Translations under genes and position numbers: made by a program
Part shown: positions 17,440-25,893 of the stretch, piece by piece
Layout of the letters: the number at the start of each line of letters is the position of its first letter
Numbering within the stretch: the stretch's first letter is position 1
The notes under the pieces: model-generated
Databases searched by the model: none
The model's input: the letters and a program-made list of their open reading frames with translations, nothing else
What the model was told of the DNA's origin: nothing
Source of the DNA: Stenotrophomonas_A sp035629025
GTDB lineage: Bacteria; Pseudomonadota; Gammaproteobacteria; Xanthomonadales; Xanthomonadaceae
DNA: 64,000 nt
Direction: 5' to 3'
Assembly (NCBI GenBank): GCA_035629025.1
Contig: DASPIU010000020.1
Span: 62,001-126,000, forward strand

Positions 17440-17615
17440 CCAACGATCCCAACGCCGACGACAGCCGCCGCGACGGCAAGCCCAATGACCCGGCGCCCAC
17501 TTCGCCGCCGAAGGAAAAGCGCAAGGAAGACCACCGCCAGGACGAGGCGCTGGAAGAAACCTTCCCGGCCAGCGATCCGGTATCGCCCTTCATCCCGGCC
17601 AAGGCGCCCGATTGA
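17436..17615 (+). CDS. Small acidic protein with EETFPASDP motif
   Basis: This 59-aa gene starts at an ATG overlapping the upstream stop (ATGA) and ends at a TGA overlapping the exonuclease III ATG (TGATG). The product is very hydrophilic, N-terminally rich in Asp, Arg, Pro and Lys, and ends with LEETFPASDPVSPFIP. Short proteins with an ETFPASDP-like tail are widespread in proteobacteria without known function. GGAGAC upstream is a fair ribosome-binding site. The tight coupling on both sides supports a real gene. Confidence 0.75.
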   Translation: MTNDPNADDSRRDGKPNDPAPTSPPKEKRKEDHRQDEALEETFPASDPVSPFIPAKAPD

Positions 17616-18403
17616 TGGCGGCGCGCGCGCTCCGGGTCGCGACCTACAACGTCAACGGCATCAATGCGCGCCTGCCACACCTGCTGGAGTGGCTGGGCCG
17701 CGAGAAGCCCGACGTGGTGGGGCTGCAGGAACTGAAAGCGGTCGATACCGCTTTCCCGCGCGCAGCGCTGGAGGAGGCCGGCTACGGTTGCCTGTGGGCC
17801 GGCCAGCAATCCTGGAACGGCGTGGCGGTGCTGGCGCGCGGCAGGGCGCCCGAAGAAGTGCGGCGCGGTTTGCCGTGGGACCGCAGCGATACCCAGAGCC
17901 GCTACCTCGAAGTCGAGGCGCACGGTCTGCGCGTGGCCTGCCTGTACCTGCCCAATGGCAATCCGCAGCCCGGCCCGCGCTTCGACTACAAGCTCAAGTG
18001 GTTCGCGCGGCTGATCCGCCATGCCCGCAGCCTGATCGACGCGGACACGCCGACGGTGCTGCTCGGCGACTTCAACGTCGTGCCCACCGACGAAGACATC
18101 TATGACCCCAAGGGCTGGCGCAAGGATGCGCTGTTGCAGCCGGAAAGCCGGGAAGCGTGGTTCAAGCTGCTCGACCAGGGCTGGGTGGATGCCTTGAAGC
18201 AGGTCCACGGCGATGCGCGCATCTACACGTTCTGGGATTACTTCCGCCAGCACTTTGAACGCGACCGCGGCCTGCGTATCGACCATCTGCTGCTCAACCG
18301 CGTGCTGGCACCGCGCCTGCGCGACGCCGGCGTGGACCGCTGGGTGCGCGCCTTGCCCAAGGCCAGCGACCACGCGCCGACCTGGATAAAACTGGCGCGC
18401 TGA
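17615..18403 (+). CDS. xthA: Exodeoxyribonuclease III (AP endonuclease, Xth family)
   Basis: The enzyme cuts DNA at abasic sites and degrades 3' ends in base-excision repair. The 262-aa protein has the EEP-family active-site signatures: TYNVNGINAR near the N-terminus, LQELKA, YLPNGNPQPGPRFDYK, GDFNVVPTDEDIYDP and the C-terminal SDHAPTW. The ATG at 17615 overlaps the preceding stop by one base. Downstream DNA-repair gene ligD adds context. Confidence 0.93.
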   Translation: MAARALRVATYNVNGINARLPHLLEWLGREKPDVVGLQELKAVDTAFPRAALEEAGYGCLWAGQQSWNGVAVLARGRAPEEVRRGLPWDRSDTQSRYLEVEAHGLRVACLYLPNGNPQPGPRFDYKLKWFARLIRHARSLIDADTPTVLLGDFNVVPTDEDIYDPKGWRKDALLQPESREAWFKLLDQGWVDALKQVHGDARIYTFWDYFRQHFERDRGLRIDHLLLNRVLAPRLRDAGVDRWVRALPKASDHAPTWIKLAR

Positions 18404-18479
18404 TTTTCACCTGCATCCCACTTCGCGGCGGGTAGCCTCGAATCGTTCCCAACTCGATCATTTCCCAAGGAGTACGCCA

Positions 18480-18656
18480 ATGAGCGACGACAAGCGCAAT
18501 GCCGGTCCCGCCGACCGCAGCCGCATCAACCTCTCCGAGGATTACGAAGTGCGTTACTGGACCGAAGCGCTGGGCGTGAGCGAAGCGCGCCTGCGTGAAG
18601 CCGTGCAGGCGGTCGGCTCGTCCGCCGAAGCGGTTCGCGAACATCTGAAGAAATAA
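18480..18656 (+). CDS. DUF3606 small protein
   Basis: A 58-aa protein with the DUF3606 pattern (GPADRSRINLSEDYEVRYWT then LGVSEARLREAVQAVG). The function is unknown; members are short, charged and common in soil and plant-associated proteobacteria. AAGGAG lies eight bases before the ATG, an excellent ribosome-binding site. It ends 11 bp before the ligD GTG, so the two are likely one transcript. This neighbourhood is suggestive of a stress or DNA-repair link but does not prove one. Confidence 0.88.
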   Translation: MSDDKRNAGPADRSRINLSEDYEVRYWTEALGVSEARLREAVQAVGSSAEAVREHLKK

Positions 18657-18667
18657 GCCGGCGCGCC

Positions 18668-21286
18668 GTGAGCCTGACCGAATACCGGCGCAAGCGGCGC
18701 TTCGACCAGACCCGCGAACCGGAGCCGGGCAAGCCCGCTCCGCGCGGCAAGCGGCCGATCTTCGTGGTGCAGCTGCATCACGCCAGTCGTCGACACTATG
18801 ACTTCCGCCTGCAGGTCGGCGACGCGCTCAAGAGCTGGGCCGTGCCGAAGGGGCCCAGCTACGACCCTTCGGTCAAGCGCATGGCGGTGGAAGTGGAAGA
18901 CCATCCGCTGGACTACGCAGGCTTTGAAGGCGAAATACCGAAAGGGCAGTACGGTGGCGGCCACGTCGCCCAGTTCGACCATGGCGTGTGGTCCAGCGAG
19001 GGCGATGTGGAGGCGCAACTGGCCAAGGGACACCTGCGCTTCGAATTGTTCGGCGACAAGCTCAAGGGCGGTTGGCACCTGGTGCGCTCGGGGAAGCCGG
19101 CACGCCAGCCACAGTGGCTGCTGTTCAAGGACGACGACGCCTACGCCAGCAAGATCGAAGCCGACGACCTGCTCGCCGACGTCACCGCCCCGCCGGAAGC
19201 CGACGCCAAGCGCGCCGGCCGTGGCAAGACCCACAAGAAGAAGCTGGAGACCGTGGCCCCGGTCAAGCCGCTGCGCAAGCGCGACTGGGCCAAACTCGCG
19301 GCCAGGCTGCCCGGCGCGCGCAAGGCCAAGCCACCGGAGGCGTCATTCGAGCCGCAGTTGGCGCGACTCGGTGATGCCCCACCGGAAGGTGATGACTGGC
19401 TGCACGAACTGAAGTGGGATGGCTACCGGATTCTGGTCACGATGGCCAGGCAACAGGCTCAGCTGTGGTCGCGCAATGCCTTGCCATGGACGCAGAAGCT
19501 GCCGGATATCGCCAGCGCGATCGAGGCACTGGGCCTGACCTCGGTGGCGCTGGATGGCGAACTCATCGCCGGGCAGGGCCGCAAGGAAGACTTCAACCTG
19601 TTGCAGTCCACGCTGTCGGGCGAGCGCGCCGGGCGCCTGGTGCTGACCCTGTTCGATCTGCTGCATGTGGACGGCATCGACATCTCCGCCGCGCCGCTGC
19701 GCGAGCGCAAGGCGCTGCTGCAGGAGTTGCTGGAGAACCAGCGCAGCCCGCACCTGGCCTTCAGCTCGCACATTGATGCCGACGGCGCCACCGCCTACCA
19801 ACTGGCTGGCGAACAGCATTTTGAAGGCATCATCTCCAAGCGCGCCGATCGCGCCTACCACGGCGGGCGCAGTGACGATTGGCGCAAGACCAAGCAGCTG
19901 GCCAGCGACGAGTTCGCCGTGGTCGGCTACACCGCACCGCGCGGTAGCCGTAGCGGCTTCGGCTCGCTGCTGCTGGCCAAACCCGACCCGGAGCATGGCT
20001 GGCGTTATGTCGGCCGCGTCGGCAGCGGCTTCACCGATGCGATGCTGGAAGAGATCACCGCGCGCATCGGCAAGGCCGGCGGCAGCAAGCCGACCGCGCA
20101 CGTCGGCACGACTGACACCGATCTGCGCCGCGCCACCTGGTTCGCGCCGCGCTTCGTGGTGGAGGTGTTCTATCGCGGCATCGGCCGACAGGAGCTGCTG
20201 CGGCAGCCGTCGCTGAAGGCGGTGCGCGAGGACAAGAAGGTGGAGGACCTGCGCGACAGCGATCGCGCCGCGCCAGTCGCCAAGGCGGGCAAGCGGACGA
20301 CGAAGAAGGCGGCGGCCACGACGGCGAAGACCGCGGCCAGGACCGCGCCCAGGCCTGCCACACGCGGTGCCGCGGCGCCGGCACGCTCGGCGCGTGCGCG
20401 CCTCAATCCCGCCAGTGATTCGGATGTCCCCACCTTGAGCAGCCCGAGCAAGGTGCTCTACCCGGACGATGGGATCACCAAGCAGCAGGTGTGGGACTAC
20501 TACCGTGCGGTGATGCCGCAGCTGCTGCCGGAGATCATCAACCGGCCGCTGTCGATCATCCGCTGCCCGGCCGGCACCGGCCGGCCCTGCTTCTTCCAGA
20601 AGCACCACACCGCCGGGCTGGAGCGCGTGGATTCGGTGAAGCTCAAGGAGGAGGGCGGCAACGAAGCCTGGTACCTGGTCGCGCGCGACGAAGCGGCAGT
20701 GCTGGAACTGGTGCAGTTCAACGCGCTCGAATTCCATCCTTGGGGTGCGCATGCCGAAGACCCGGACCGCGCCGATCGCGTAGTGTTCGATCTGGACCCC
20801 GGCCCCGATGTTCCCTTCGCCGAAGTGCGGCGCGCCGCCACCGATATCCGCAAGCTGCTTGCGCAGCTGGAACTTGAGTCTTTCCTGCGCGTGTCAGGCG
20901 GCAAGGGCCTGCATGTGGTGGTGCCGCTGAACCCGGGCTGCGACTGGTCGCTGGTGAAGCGCTTCGCGCATGGCTTTGCCGATGCACTGGCGCAGTCCGA
21001 GCCGGACCGCTTCCTGGCCACCGCCAGCAAGCGGCTGCGCAACAAGCGGATTTTCGTGGACTACCTGCGCAACGGTCGCGGCGCGACCGCGGTCGCCAGC
21101 TACTCGCTGCGCGCACGGGCCGGCGCACCGGTGGCGATGCCGCTGGCCTGGTCGCAGTTGCCCAAGTTGCACCGCGCCGATGCGTTCCCGATGGACGAAG
21201 CTCTGGCCAGCCTCAAGCGCCGGCGCAAGGATCCGTGGGAAGGCATCGAACGCCTGCGCCAGAACCTGGCGCGCTGGTCGGAGTGA
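18668..21286 (+). CDS. ligD: Multifunctional DNA ligase LigD (PE-LIG-POL)
   Basis: LigD seals double-strand breaks in bacterial non-homologous end joining with Ku. The 872-aa protein contains, in order, the 3'-phosphoesterase domain (FVVQLHHASRRHYDFRLQ, about 30-160), the ATP-dependent ligase domain (nucleophile K249 in ELKWDGYRI, about 225-530), a Lys/Ala-rich linker (about 540-580) and the primase-polymerase domain (D708-L-D710 metal ligands, HVVVPL). This is the Pseudomonas-type order. It starts with GTG. No ku gene is found in the window, so its partner must be elsewhere. Confidence 0.96.
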   Translation: MSLTEYRRKRRFDQTREPEPGKPAPRGKRPIFVVQLHHASRRHYDFRLQVGDALKSWAVPKGPSYDPSVKRMAVEVEDHPLDYAGFEGEIPKGQYGGGHVAQFDHGVWSSEGDVEAQLAKGHLRFELFGDKLKGGWHLVRSGKPARQPQWLLFKDDDAYASKIEADDLLADVTAPPEADAKRAGRGKTHKKKLETVAPVKPLRKRDWAKLAARLPGARKAKPPEASFEPQLARLGDAPPEGDDWLHELKWDGYRILVTMARQQAQLWSRNALPWTQKLPDIASAIEALGLTSVALDGELIAGQGRKEDFNLLQSTLSGERAGRLVLTLFDLLHVDGIDISAAPLRERKALLQELLENQRSPHLAFSSHIDADGATAYQLAGEQHFEGIISKRADRAYHGGRSDDWRKTKQLASDEFAVVGYTAPRGSRSGFGSLLLAKPDPEHGWRYVGRVGSGFTDAMLEEITARIGKAGGSKPTAHVGTTDTDLRRATWFAPRFVVEVFYRGIGRQELLRQPSLKAVREDKKVEDLRDSDRAAPVAKAGKRTTKKAAATTAKTAARTAPRPATRGAAAPARSARARLNPASDSDVPTLSSPSKVLYPDDGITKQQVWDYYRAVMPQLLPEIINRPLSIIRCPAGTGRPCFFQKHHTAGLERVDSVKLKEEGGNEAWYLVARDEAAVLELVQFNALEFHPWGAHAEDPDRADRVVFDLDPGPDVPFAEVRRAATDIRKLLAQLELESFLRVSGGKGLHVVVPLNPGCDWSLVKRFAHGFADALAQSEPDRFLATASKRLRNKRIFVDYLRNGRGATAVASYSLRARAGAPVAMPLAWSQLPKLHRADAFPMDEALASLKRRRKDPWEGIERLRQNLARWSE

Positions 21287-21291
21287 ACCGG

Positions 21292-21314
21292 GGCCGGCCC
21301 ACAGGGCGCCGGCC
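21292..21314. terminator. Possible bidirectional terminator between ligD and fkbM
   Basis: The 39-bp gap between these convergent genes contains GGCCGGC (21292-21298) and its complement GCCGGCC (21308-21314). The stem is short and lacks a U-run on either strand, so a terminating role is only suggested by position. Confidence 0.35.
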
Positions 21315-21325
21315 GCGTGGCCGCA

Positions 21326-22075
21326 TCAGACTTCGCGCAGGCGCTCGAACTCCAGGCGGCTTTCGATCGGCGCGGCGACCAGATTCTGGTGAACCCAGCC
21401 CGGGAACAGGTTCTCTTCGCTGCCGTTGAAGTTCTCCGGGTTGAACATGTAGGGCAGGTGCGACCAGCAGCGGTAGCCGAGTTCCTTCAGGGTACGCACG
21501 TCCTGGATGGCCTGTTCCACCGCCGGGCCCAGGCGCAGGTACAGCACCGGGCGATGCTGCCGCAGCGTTTCGTCGGCGCCTGCCAGCACCGACGACAGCG
21601 TGCCGGGAATATTGATCTTCAGCAGGTGCAGGGCTTCCAGCCCGAGGCTGTCGACACTGATGCTGCGCACCCGCTGCGGCTCGGCGCCCGGCGGCAGCAG
21701 TTCGACGCTGCCGGCGTTCCCGCCCAGCCACGCGGTATGCGTGTAGGTGTTGAGCACACCATTGAGGGCAAGATTGGCGCAGGCGCGCTGCAGGTTGAGG
21801 CGATGCGGCTCGACCACGTGCACGCTGCCGCTTTCGCCCACCGCGCTGGCCAGCCACAGCGTGTGCGCGGCGAACTCGGCGCCGAATTCCAGCACCGTCT
21901 CGCCGCTCTGCAGGAAGCTGCCGAGCAGATCCAGCTCCTGCTCCATCCATTCGCCATAGCGCATCAACGAGCGCGTCACCGCGTTGTCTTGCGGCAACAG
22001 TGTGCTGATGCCGTAGCGGATCGGGGTCAGGCGGCGCTCGGTGGCGTCTTTCTGCGCGGAATTTTGCGTGTCCAT
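21326..22075 (-). CDS. FkbM-family methyltransferase
   Basis: The 249-aa protein matches FkbM-type SAM-dependent methyltransferases: a SAM-binding region VLEFGAEFAAHTLWLASAVG, the acidic end of strand 2 in VHVVEPHRLNLQRACANLAL, and ISVDSLGLEALHLLKINIPG. Members methylate sugars, lipids or peptides; the substrate here is unknown. It follows the 937-aa TPR-like protein gene with a 27-bp gap on the same strand, so both probably act together. GGAG lies upstream of the ATG. Confidence 0.85.
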   Translation of the reverse strand: MDTQNSAQKDATERRLTPIRYGISTLLPQDNAVTRSLMRYGEWMEQELDLLGSFLQSGETVLEFGAEFAAHTLWLASAVGESGSVHVVEPHRLNLQRACANLALNGVLNTYTHTAWLGGNAGSVELLPPGAEPQRVRSISVDSLGLEALHLLKINIPGTLSSVLAGADETLRQHRPVLYLRLGPAVEQAIQDVRTLKELGYRCWSHLPYMFNPENFNGSEENLFPGWVHQNLVAAPIESRLEFERLREV

Positions 22076-22102
22076 CGTGTTCTCCTGGTAATGAGTGAGA
22101 GG

Positions 22103-24916
22103 TCAGCGGGTGCCGCTGGCCAGGCGAAGTTGCCGGTGCTGTTGCTCCCAGGCAGCGCGGTCGCTGTCGGCAAGGCCGCGGGTCCATGCGGCATCGGCCT
22201 GCCGCCACGCCGGCAGGACATCGCGCGGTTCGGCGCCGGCTTCCCAGGCCGCGGCGCTCAGGCGCGCGGCATCGACCATGTCGTCGCGAACCAGCGCGGC
22301 CGCGGCACGCAGTCGCAGGGTTTCGGCCGAAGGTGGGATGTCGGCGTCGGCCAGCCACTGCGCAACCAGGCCGATCTGGGTCAAACGCGCCGGTTCGGGC
22401 TGCAGCCGCTGCCAGCAGAGCAGGGCGGTGAGCAGGGTGCGGAACGCCGGTACGCGAGTGGGCGCCGCATCTGCGGCCACGCTGGCATGGGCCACCGCTT
22501 CGCTGTAATGCGCCTGCGCCGCGGCTGGCGTTTCGGTGGACGCGCGCATCAGCGCAAGCTCCGCCTGTTCCAGGGCTACGCCGGCAGGCGCCGCGAACTC
22601 GCTGTCACGCAGCGCCGCCAGCACTTGCGAGGCATCGTCGAGCAAGCGCTGGCGGGCACCGCCGCGCTCATGCGCGGCACGCATGCGCAGATAGTGGGCA
22701 CGGGCAAACGCGATGCCCTGGCGTTCGTCCGCAGCGGCCGGCGTCTGTTCCAGCCGCACGAACACCGCCTCGGCTTCCGCCAGGCGCTGGCGGGCGGCGG
22801 GCCCTTGCAGCAGCCGCGCGCCATCGGCCAGTACATGCACCCACGCCAGCCAGGGCGCCGCGCTGCTGGCCTCGGCAAGCGGTTCGCGCGCGCGCGCGGC
22901 CAGTGCGGCATGGCCGGCCACGCGGGCGGCCACGGATTGCGTGGCCAGATAGCGGCGCTCGGCCTCGATGCTCTCGGCCAGCCACTGGTCGCGCGCGTAG
23001 GCTTCGCCCAACTGCTCATGCCCGCGCTGCAGATGCGCGACAGCTTCGGCATGCAGGCGCGTGCGCGTGGCCAGTGTCGGCGCCTGCGCCGCGTGCAACC
23101 AGGCCGCTTGCGCGTAGAGCCGGCACCACACTGGCGCCGCATCGGCATGGCGCGGGCCACGCGCCAGCACGGCATCCAGTTGCGCGAGCCAACTGGCCCG
23201 CTCGGCGGCCATGCTCTGGGTCGCCAGCACCGCCAGCGCGTTCGCCCACTCCAGCAAGGCCGAACCACTGGCGCGGGCCGCATCGCCAAAGCCCTGCGCG
23301 TAAGCCTGCACGGCGGCCGCCAGATGCGGCTTGCGGCGGGCGGGAACATCGGCCTCGGCCTGGCGCAGATGACAGCGCCCGATCATGCGCGAGAGCGTGG
23401 TACGTCGGGACGGGTCGGCCGCCAGTGCCTGGGTGAAAGCGTGTGCGGCTTCGACTGCGGCCGGCAGTGGGTTGTCGTCGCCCTGGGCGAGTTTCCACGC
23501 GCACCAGCCCGCCATCGCCCAGGCGGTCGCCGGTGCCTGCGCGTCGAGCAGTGGCCGCAGCAGTTCCAGTGCTTCACGCGGACGATCCTGCGCAGCCAGG
23601 CGCCGCGCTTCGACAAAACTCGCTTCGAGCGCAGGGCGCGGCTGCGCGCCGACCGACACAGCGTCTTCCATGGCGCGCGTGATCATGGTGGCTTCCAGCG
23701 CCACGCGGGTTGCGGACGGCGGGATGGCCTCGGCTGGCGCGGCGGCCGCCGTGACCATGGCCGGTCTTGCTGTGCCGTGGACGCCTGGATCGGCGCCGAC
23801 ATGCACGCTGACCCGCGGCACGGGTTGCGGGCCCAGCGCCGTGCCGCGCAGCGAAGCTACATGGGTGACGAAGCCGGCGGCGAGGGCGGCCACCGCAGGC
23901 GTGGATGCGCTGGCTGCGGGGTCTGTCGGCGGATTCTGCGCGGGCGCTGACTCGGCGGTGATGGCCGGGTCACTCTGGATGGAAGCGGACGCTCCCGGAG
24001 CAGACGCTGGATCGACCGGCTGGGGCACATCCGTTTCGGCCGGCAACGGCCGCGCCGAAGCAGCGCTGTTGTTTTCGACGGGCGCGGCTGTTGCCTCGCG
24101 GGTCGCATTCACCAGCCATGGTGGTGGAGTCAACGCGGGTTCCGCGGCCGGATCGGCAGCAGCACGCTGCGTCTTCCCCGGCTGCCATACCTGCAACGTG
24201 TTGCGACGGACGCGGCGCCGCCTGCGTCGCAGCCACATGAGCAGGAGCAGCGCGAGCAACACGCACACGCCGAGGAATAGCCAATGACGCAAGGGCATCG
24301 ACGACAGCGATGGCGCCGCTGAAGCGACAGGCGAGTTTCGGAGCATGGGAAGTTCTCTGCCGGATCGGGCGCGCGGCTCGCCGAGGGCGGTGTCGTGTAC
24401 CGGGAAGGGCGGGGCGGAAGTTGCATGCGCCGACGCCGGAACCACGCCCGCCGGATCGAAAACAGGCGCGGCAGCGACCTTCGTTTCGGGTGAAGTGGAT
24501 GAGGACCAGGCGGCGCTGTCGCCTGCATGGAGCGCGGACAGCGGCTCGTCCGTGGCTACCGTGTTGAGCGCAGCCGCGGGCACAGCGGCCAGTTCGCGGG
24601 ACGTTGCCGGATTGCGCGTGGCGCGCCCCGCCGCCGAATGGCCCCGCGCGGCATCTGGCTGGCCTTGCGCTGGCCGCGAGCGGTGGGGTGCAGCGCCGCC
24701 TGCCATGCGAGTGCTGGTTGATGAAGTCGGGGGTGACTCGCTCAACCGGGGCGGCTGCGCACCCGGCTTGAGGCGTGGCGCCGTCAGTCCTCCGGGGACG
24801 GGTCGGTCGCGTTGCCGGCTCTCATCCGACAGCAGGCAGCCGCTGGCAAATAGCGTCCAGGCCAGGCAGCCCAGCCCTTGCCACCAGCGTGACCCAGCAT
24901 GGGCGGACGTTCCCAT
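22103..24916 (-). CDS. Large TPR-like membrane protein with N-terminal lipobox
   Basis: I do not recognise a named gene. The 937-aa frame begins with a hydrophobic segment and a lipobox (FASGC, C27), then a long Pro/Ala/Ser-rich stretch (about 30-200), a strong membrane helix (about 205-225) followed by an Arg cluster, a second low-complexity linker (about 240-440), and an Ala-rich helical half (about 440-930) that looks like degenerate tetratricopeptide repeats. A lipobox before a transmembrane helix is odd. An internal ATG at 24346 (M191) would give a simpler inner-membrane protein with a cytoplasmic repeat domain. No clear ribosome-binding site is seen at 24916. It pairs with the FkbM methyltransferase. 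Confidence 0.65.
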   Translation of the reverse strand: MGTSAHAGSRWWQGLGCLAWTLFASGCLLSDESRQRDRPVPGGLTAPRLKPGAQPPRLSESPPTSSTSTRMAGGAAPHRSRPAQGQPDAARGHSAAGRATRNPATSRELAAVPAAALNTVATDEPLSALHAGDSAAWSSSTSPETKVAAAPVFDPAGVVPASAHATSAPPFPVHDTALGEPRARSGRELPMLRNSPVASAAPSLSSMPLRHWLFLGVCVLLALLLLMWLRRRRRRVRRNTLQVWQPGKTQRAAADPAAEPALTPPPWLVNATREATAAPVENNSAASARPLPAETDVPQPVDPASAPGASASIQSDPAITAESAPAQNPPTDPAASASTPAVAALAAGFVTHVASLRGTALGPQPVPRVSVHVGADPGVHGTARPAMVTAAAAPAEAIPPSATRVALEATMITRAMEDAVSVGAQPRPALEASFVEARRLAAQDRPREALELLRPLLDAQAPATAWAMAGWCAWKLAQGDDNPLPAAVEAAHAFTQALAADPSRRTTLSRMIGRCHLRQAEADVPARRKPHLAAAVQAYAQGFGDAARASGSALLEWANALAVLATQSMAAERASWLAQLDAVLARGPRHADAAPVWCRLYAQAAWLHAAQAPTLATRTRLHAEAVAHLQRGHEQLGEAYARDQWLAESIEAERRYLATQSVAARVAGHAALAARAREPLAEASSAAPWLAWVHVLADGARLLQGPAARQRLAEAEAVFVRLEQTPAAADERQGIAFARAHYLRMRAAHERGGARQRLLDDASQVLAALRDSEFAAPAGVALEQAELALMRASTETPAAAQAHYSEAVAHASVAADAAPTRVPAFRTLLTALLCWQRLQPEPARLTQIGLVAQWLADADIPPSAETLRLRAAAALVRDDMVDAARLSAAAWEAGAEPRDVLPAWRQADAAWTRGLADSDRAAWEQQHRQLRLASGTR

Positions 24917-25333
24917 GGTTCAGGCCCGCAGTGTGATGGTGTCGCGGCGCCGCGGTGCGGCTCCAGCCACGCGACGCGCACGGCCAAGCGGCCCGGTTTT
25001 GCCGTGGGCGGCTTGCACGCGATGGAGGCGGTTCGCACTCATGATCCGGCCAGCGTAAAAAGCAGGCCATGAAAGGCCGCCGGCCGGTAGGGAGGCTATG
25101 GGATTAATCCAATGGCCTGCTCGTCGATATCGCGATAAGGCGAGTCACGCGGGGCGGGTCTGCCCGAGGAGACCCGTTCGCGCGCTTGACGTGGGGCTGT
25201 CCGCTGGGGGGCTTGGCATGAGGATCGACAAGGGCATCAGCATCCTTGAGCCCACCTGGTCGGGCGGCCGTCGACACCCAAAGTAGCCCTTCCGCGACAT
25301 GGAGGTCGGGGATAGCTTCTCACGAAATCGACA
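24917..25333. other. Non-coding boundary between core and accessory DNA
   Basis: I see no supported gene in these 417 bases. There is a 9-bp inverted repeat GCAGGCCAT (25062-25070) against ATGGCCTGC (25112-25120) enclosing GGCCGCCGGCC and the palindrome GGATTAATCC (25101-25110), so a branched hairpin is possible. Composition changes from strongly GC-rich on the left to more mixed on the right, which marks the edge of the accessory region. Short frames here have no convincing start signals. Confidence 0.5.
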
Positions 25334-25727
25334 CTACGCAAGGGCCGAAAGTTTGCATCCCGGAAGGTCCACGACGCCGGTAGCCTCCAAAATGAGTCCT
25401 TTGACCTCGGCGTCCTTCTAATATTGGCCGCTCTCATTCCGCTCGAATAGTGGCTTGTAGCCTTGGCGCAACGCCTCTGCTGCAACTATGCCTGACGCTG
25501 CTGGATTCCGAAATCGTTTATAGCGCTCGGTAGGAGCGCCGTCCGTGCCAAGAAATCCGATGCGCTTCAGAAATGGTATGACGGATTTGGCGTTTCCGCC
25601 CTTCATTCCGAGCTTCGTCGCAAGGAAGTCTTGTGTAACCGATCTGGAGTCGCAGCAGCCTTAATCTTCTCAAGGACCTTTGTAATACGCCGTACGACAT
25701 GACATACGGCAGCTTGTCAGTGGCCAT
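25334..25727 (-). pseudogene. Decayed DUF5343 gene
   Basis: Reading the minus strand from the ATG at 25727 gives MATDKLPYVMSYGV, then the matching continuation KVLEKIKAAATPD appears in another frame, then TQDFLATKLGMKGGNAKSVI in a third, and GTDGAPTERYKRFRNPAASG onward. Together these spell a DUF5343 protein. Two single-base losses (near 25682 and near 25633) and an in-frame TAG at 25418-25420 break it; after that stop the family pattern resumes as KDAEVKGLILEATGV and ends at a TAG at 25334. The function of DUF5343 is unknown. Sequencing error could explain the frameshifts but would not explain the stop as easily. Confidence 0.75.
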
Positions 25728-25893
25728 CCCCTATTCCTTCATTCCATTGACCCGCCTCAATTCTGCGCCCGCGATCACGGAAATGGCAAACGCGGGTTCT
25801 TCCTAAGGGGGTGGCCTACGGGGTTAGTGACACCGCAACGTTCCTCGTATGGGTGCATTCAAGAAACCATGTTTATGTGCATCTCTGCCGCGC

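Noticed and set aside
18480..21286. A ku gene next to ligD
   Set aside because: None of the neighbouring products shows Ku features.
25098..25286. Short plus-strand frame left of the defence region
   Set aside because: No ribosome-binding site, no domain, and it contains the inverted repeat at 25112-25120.
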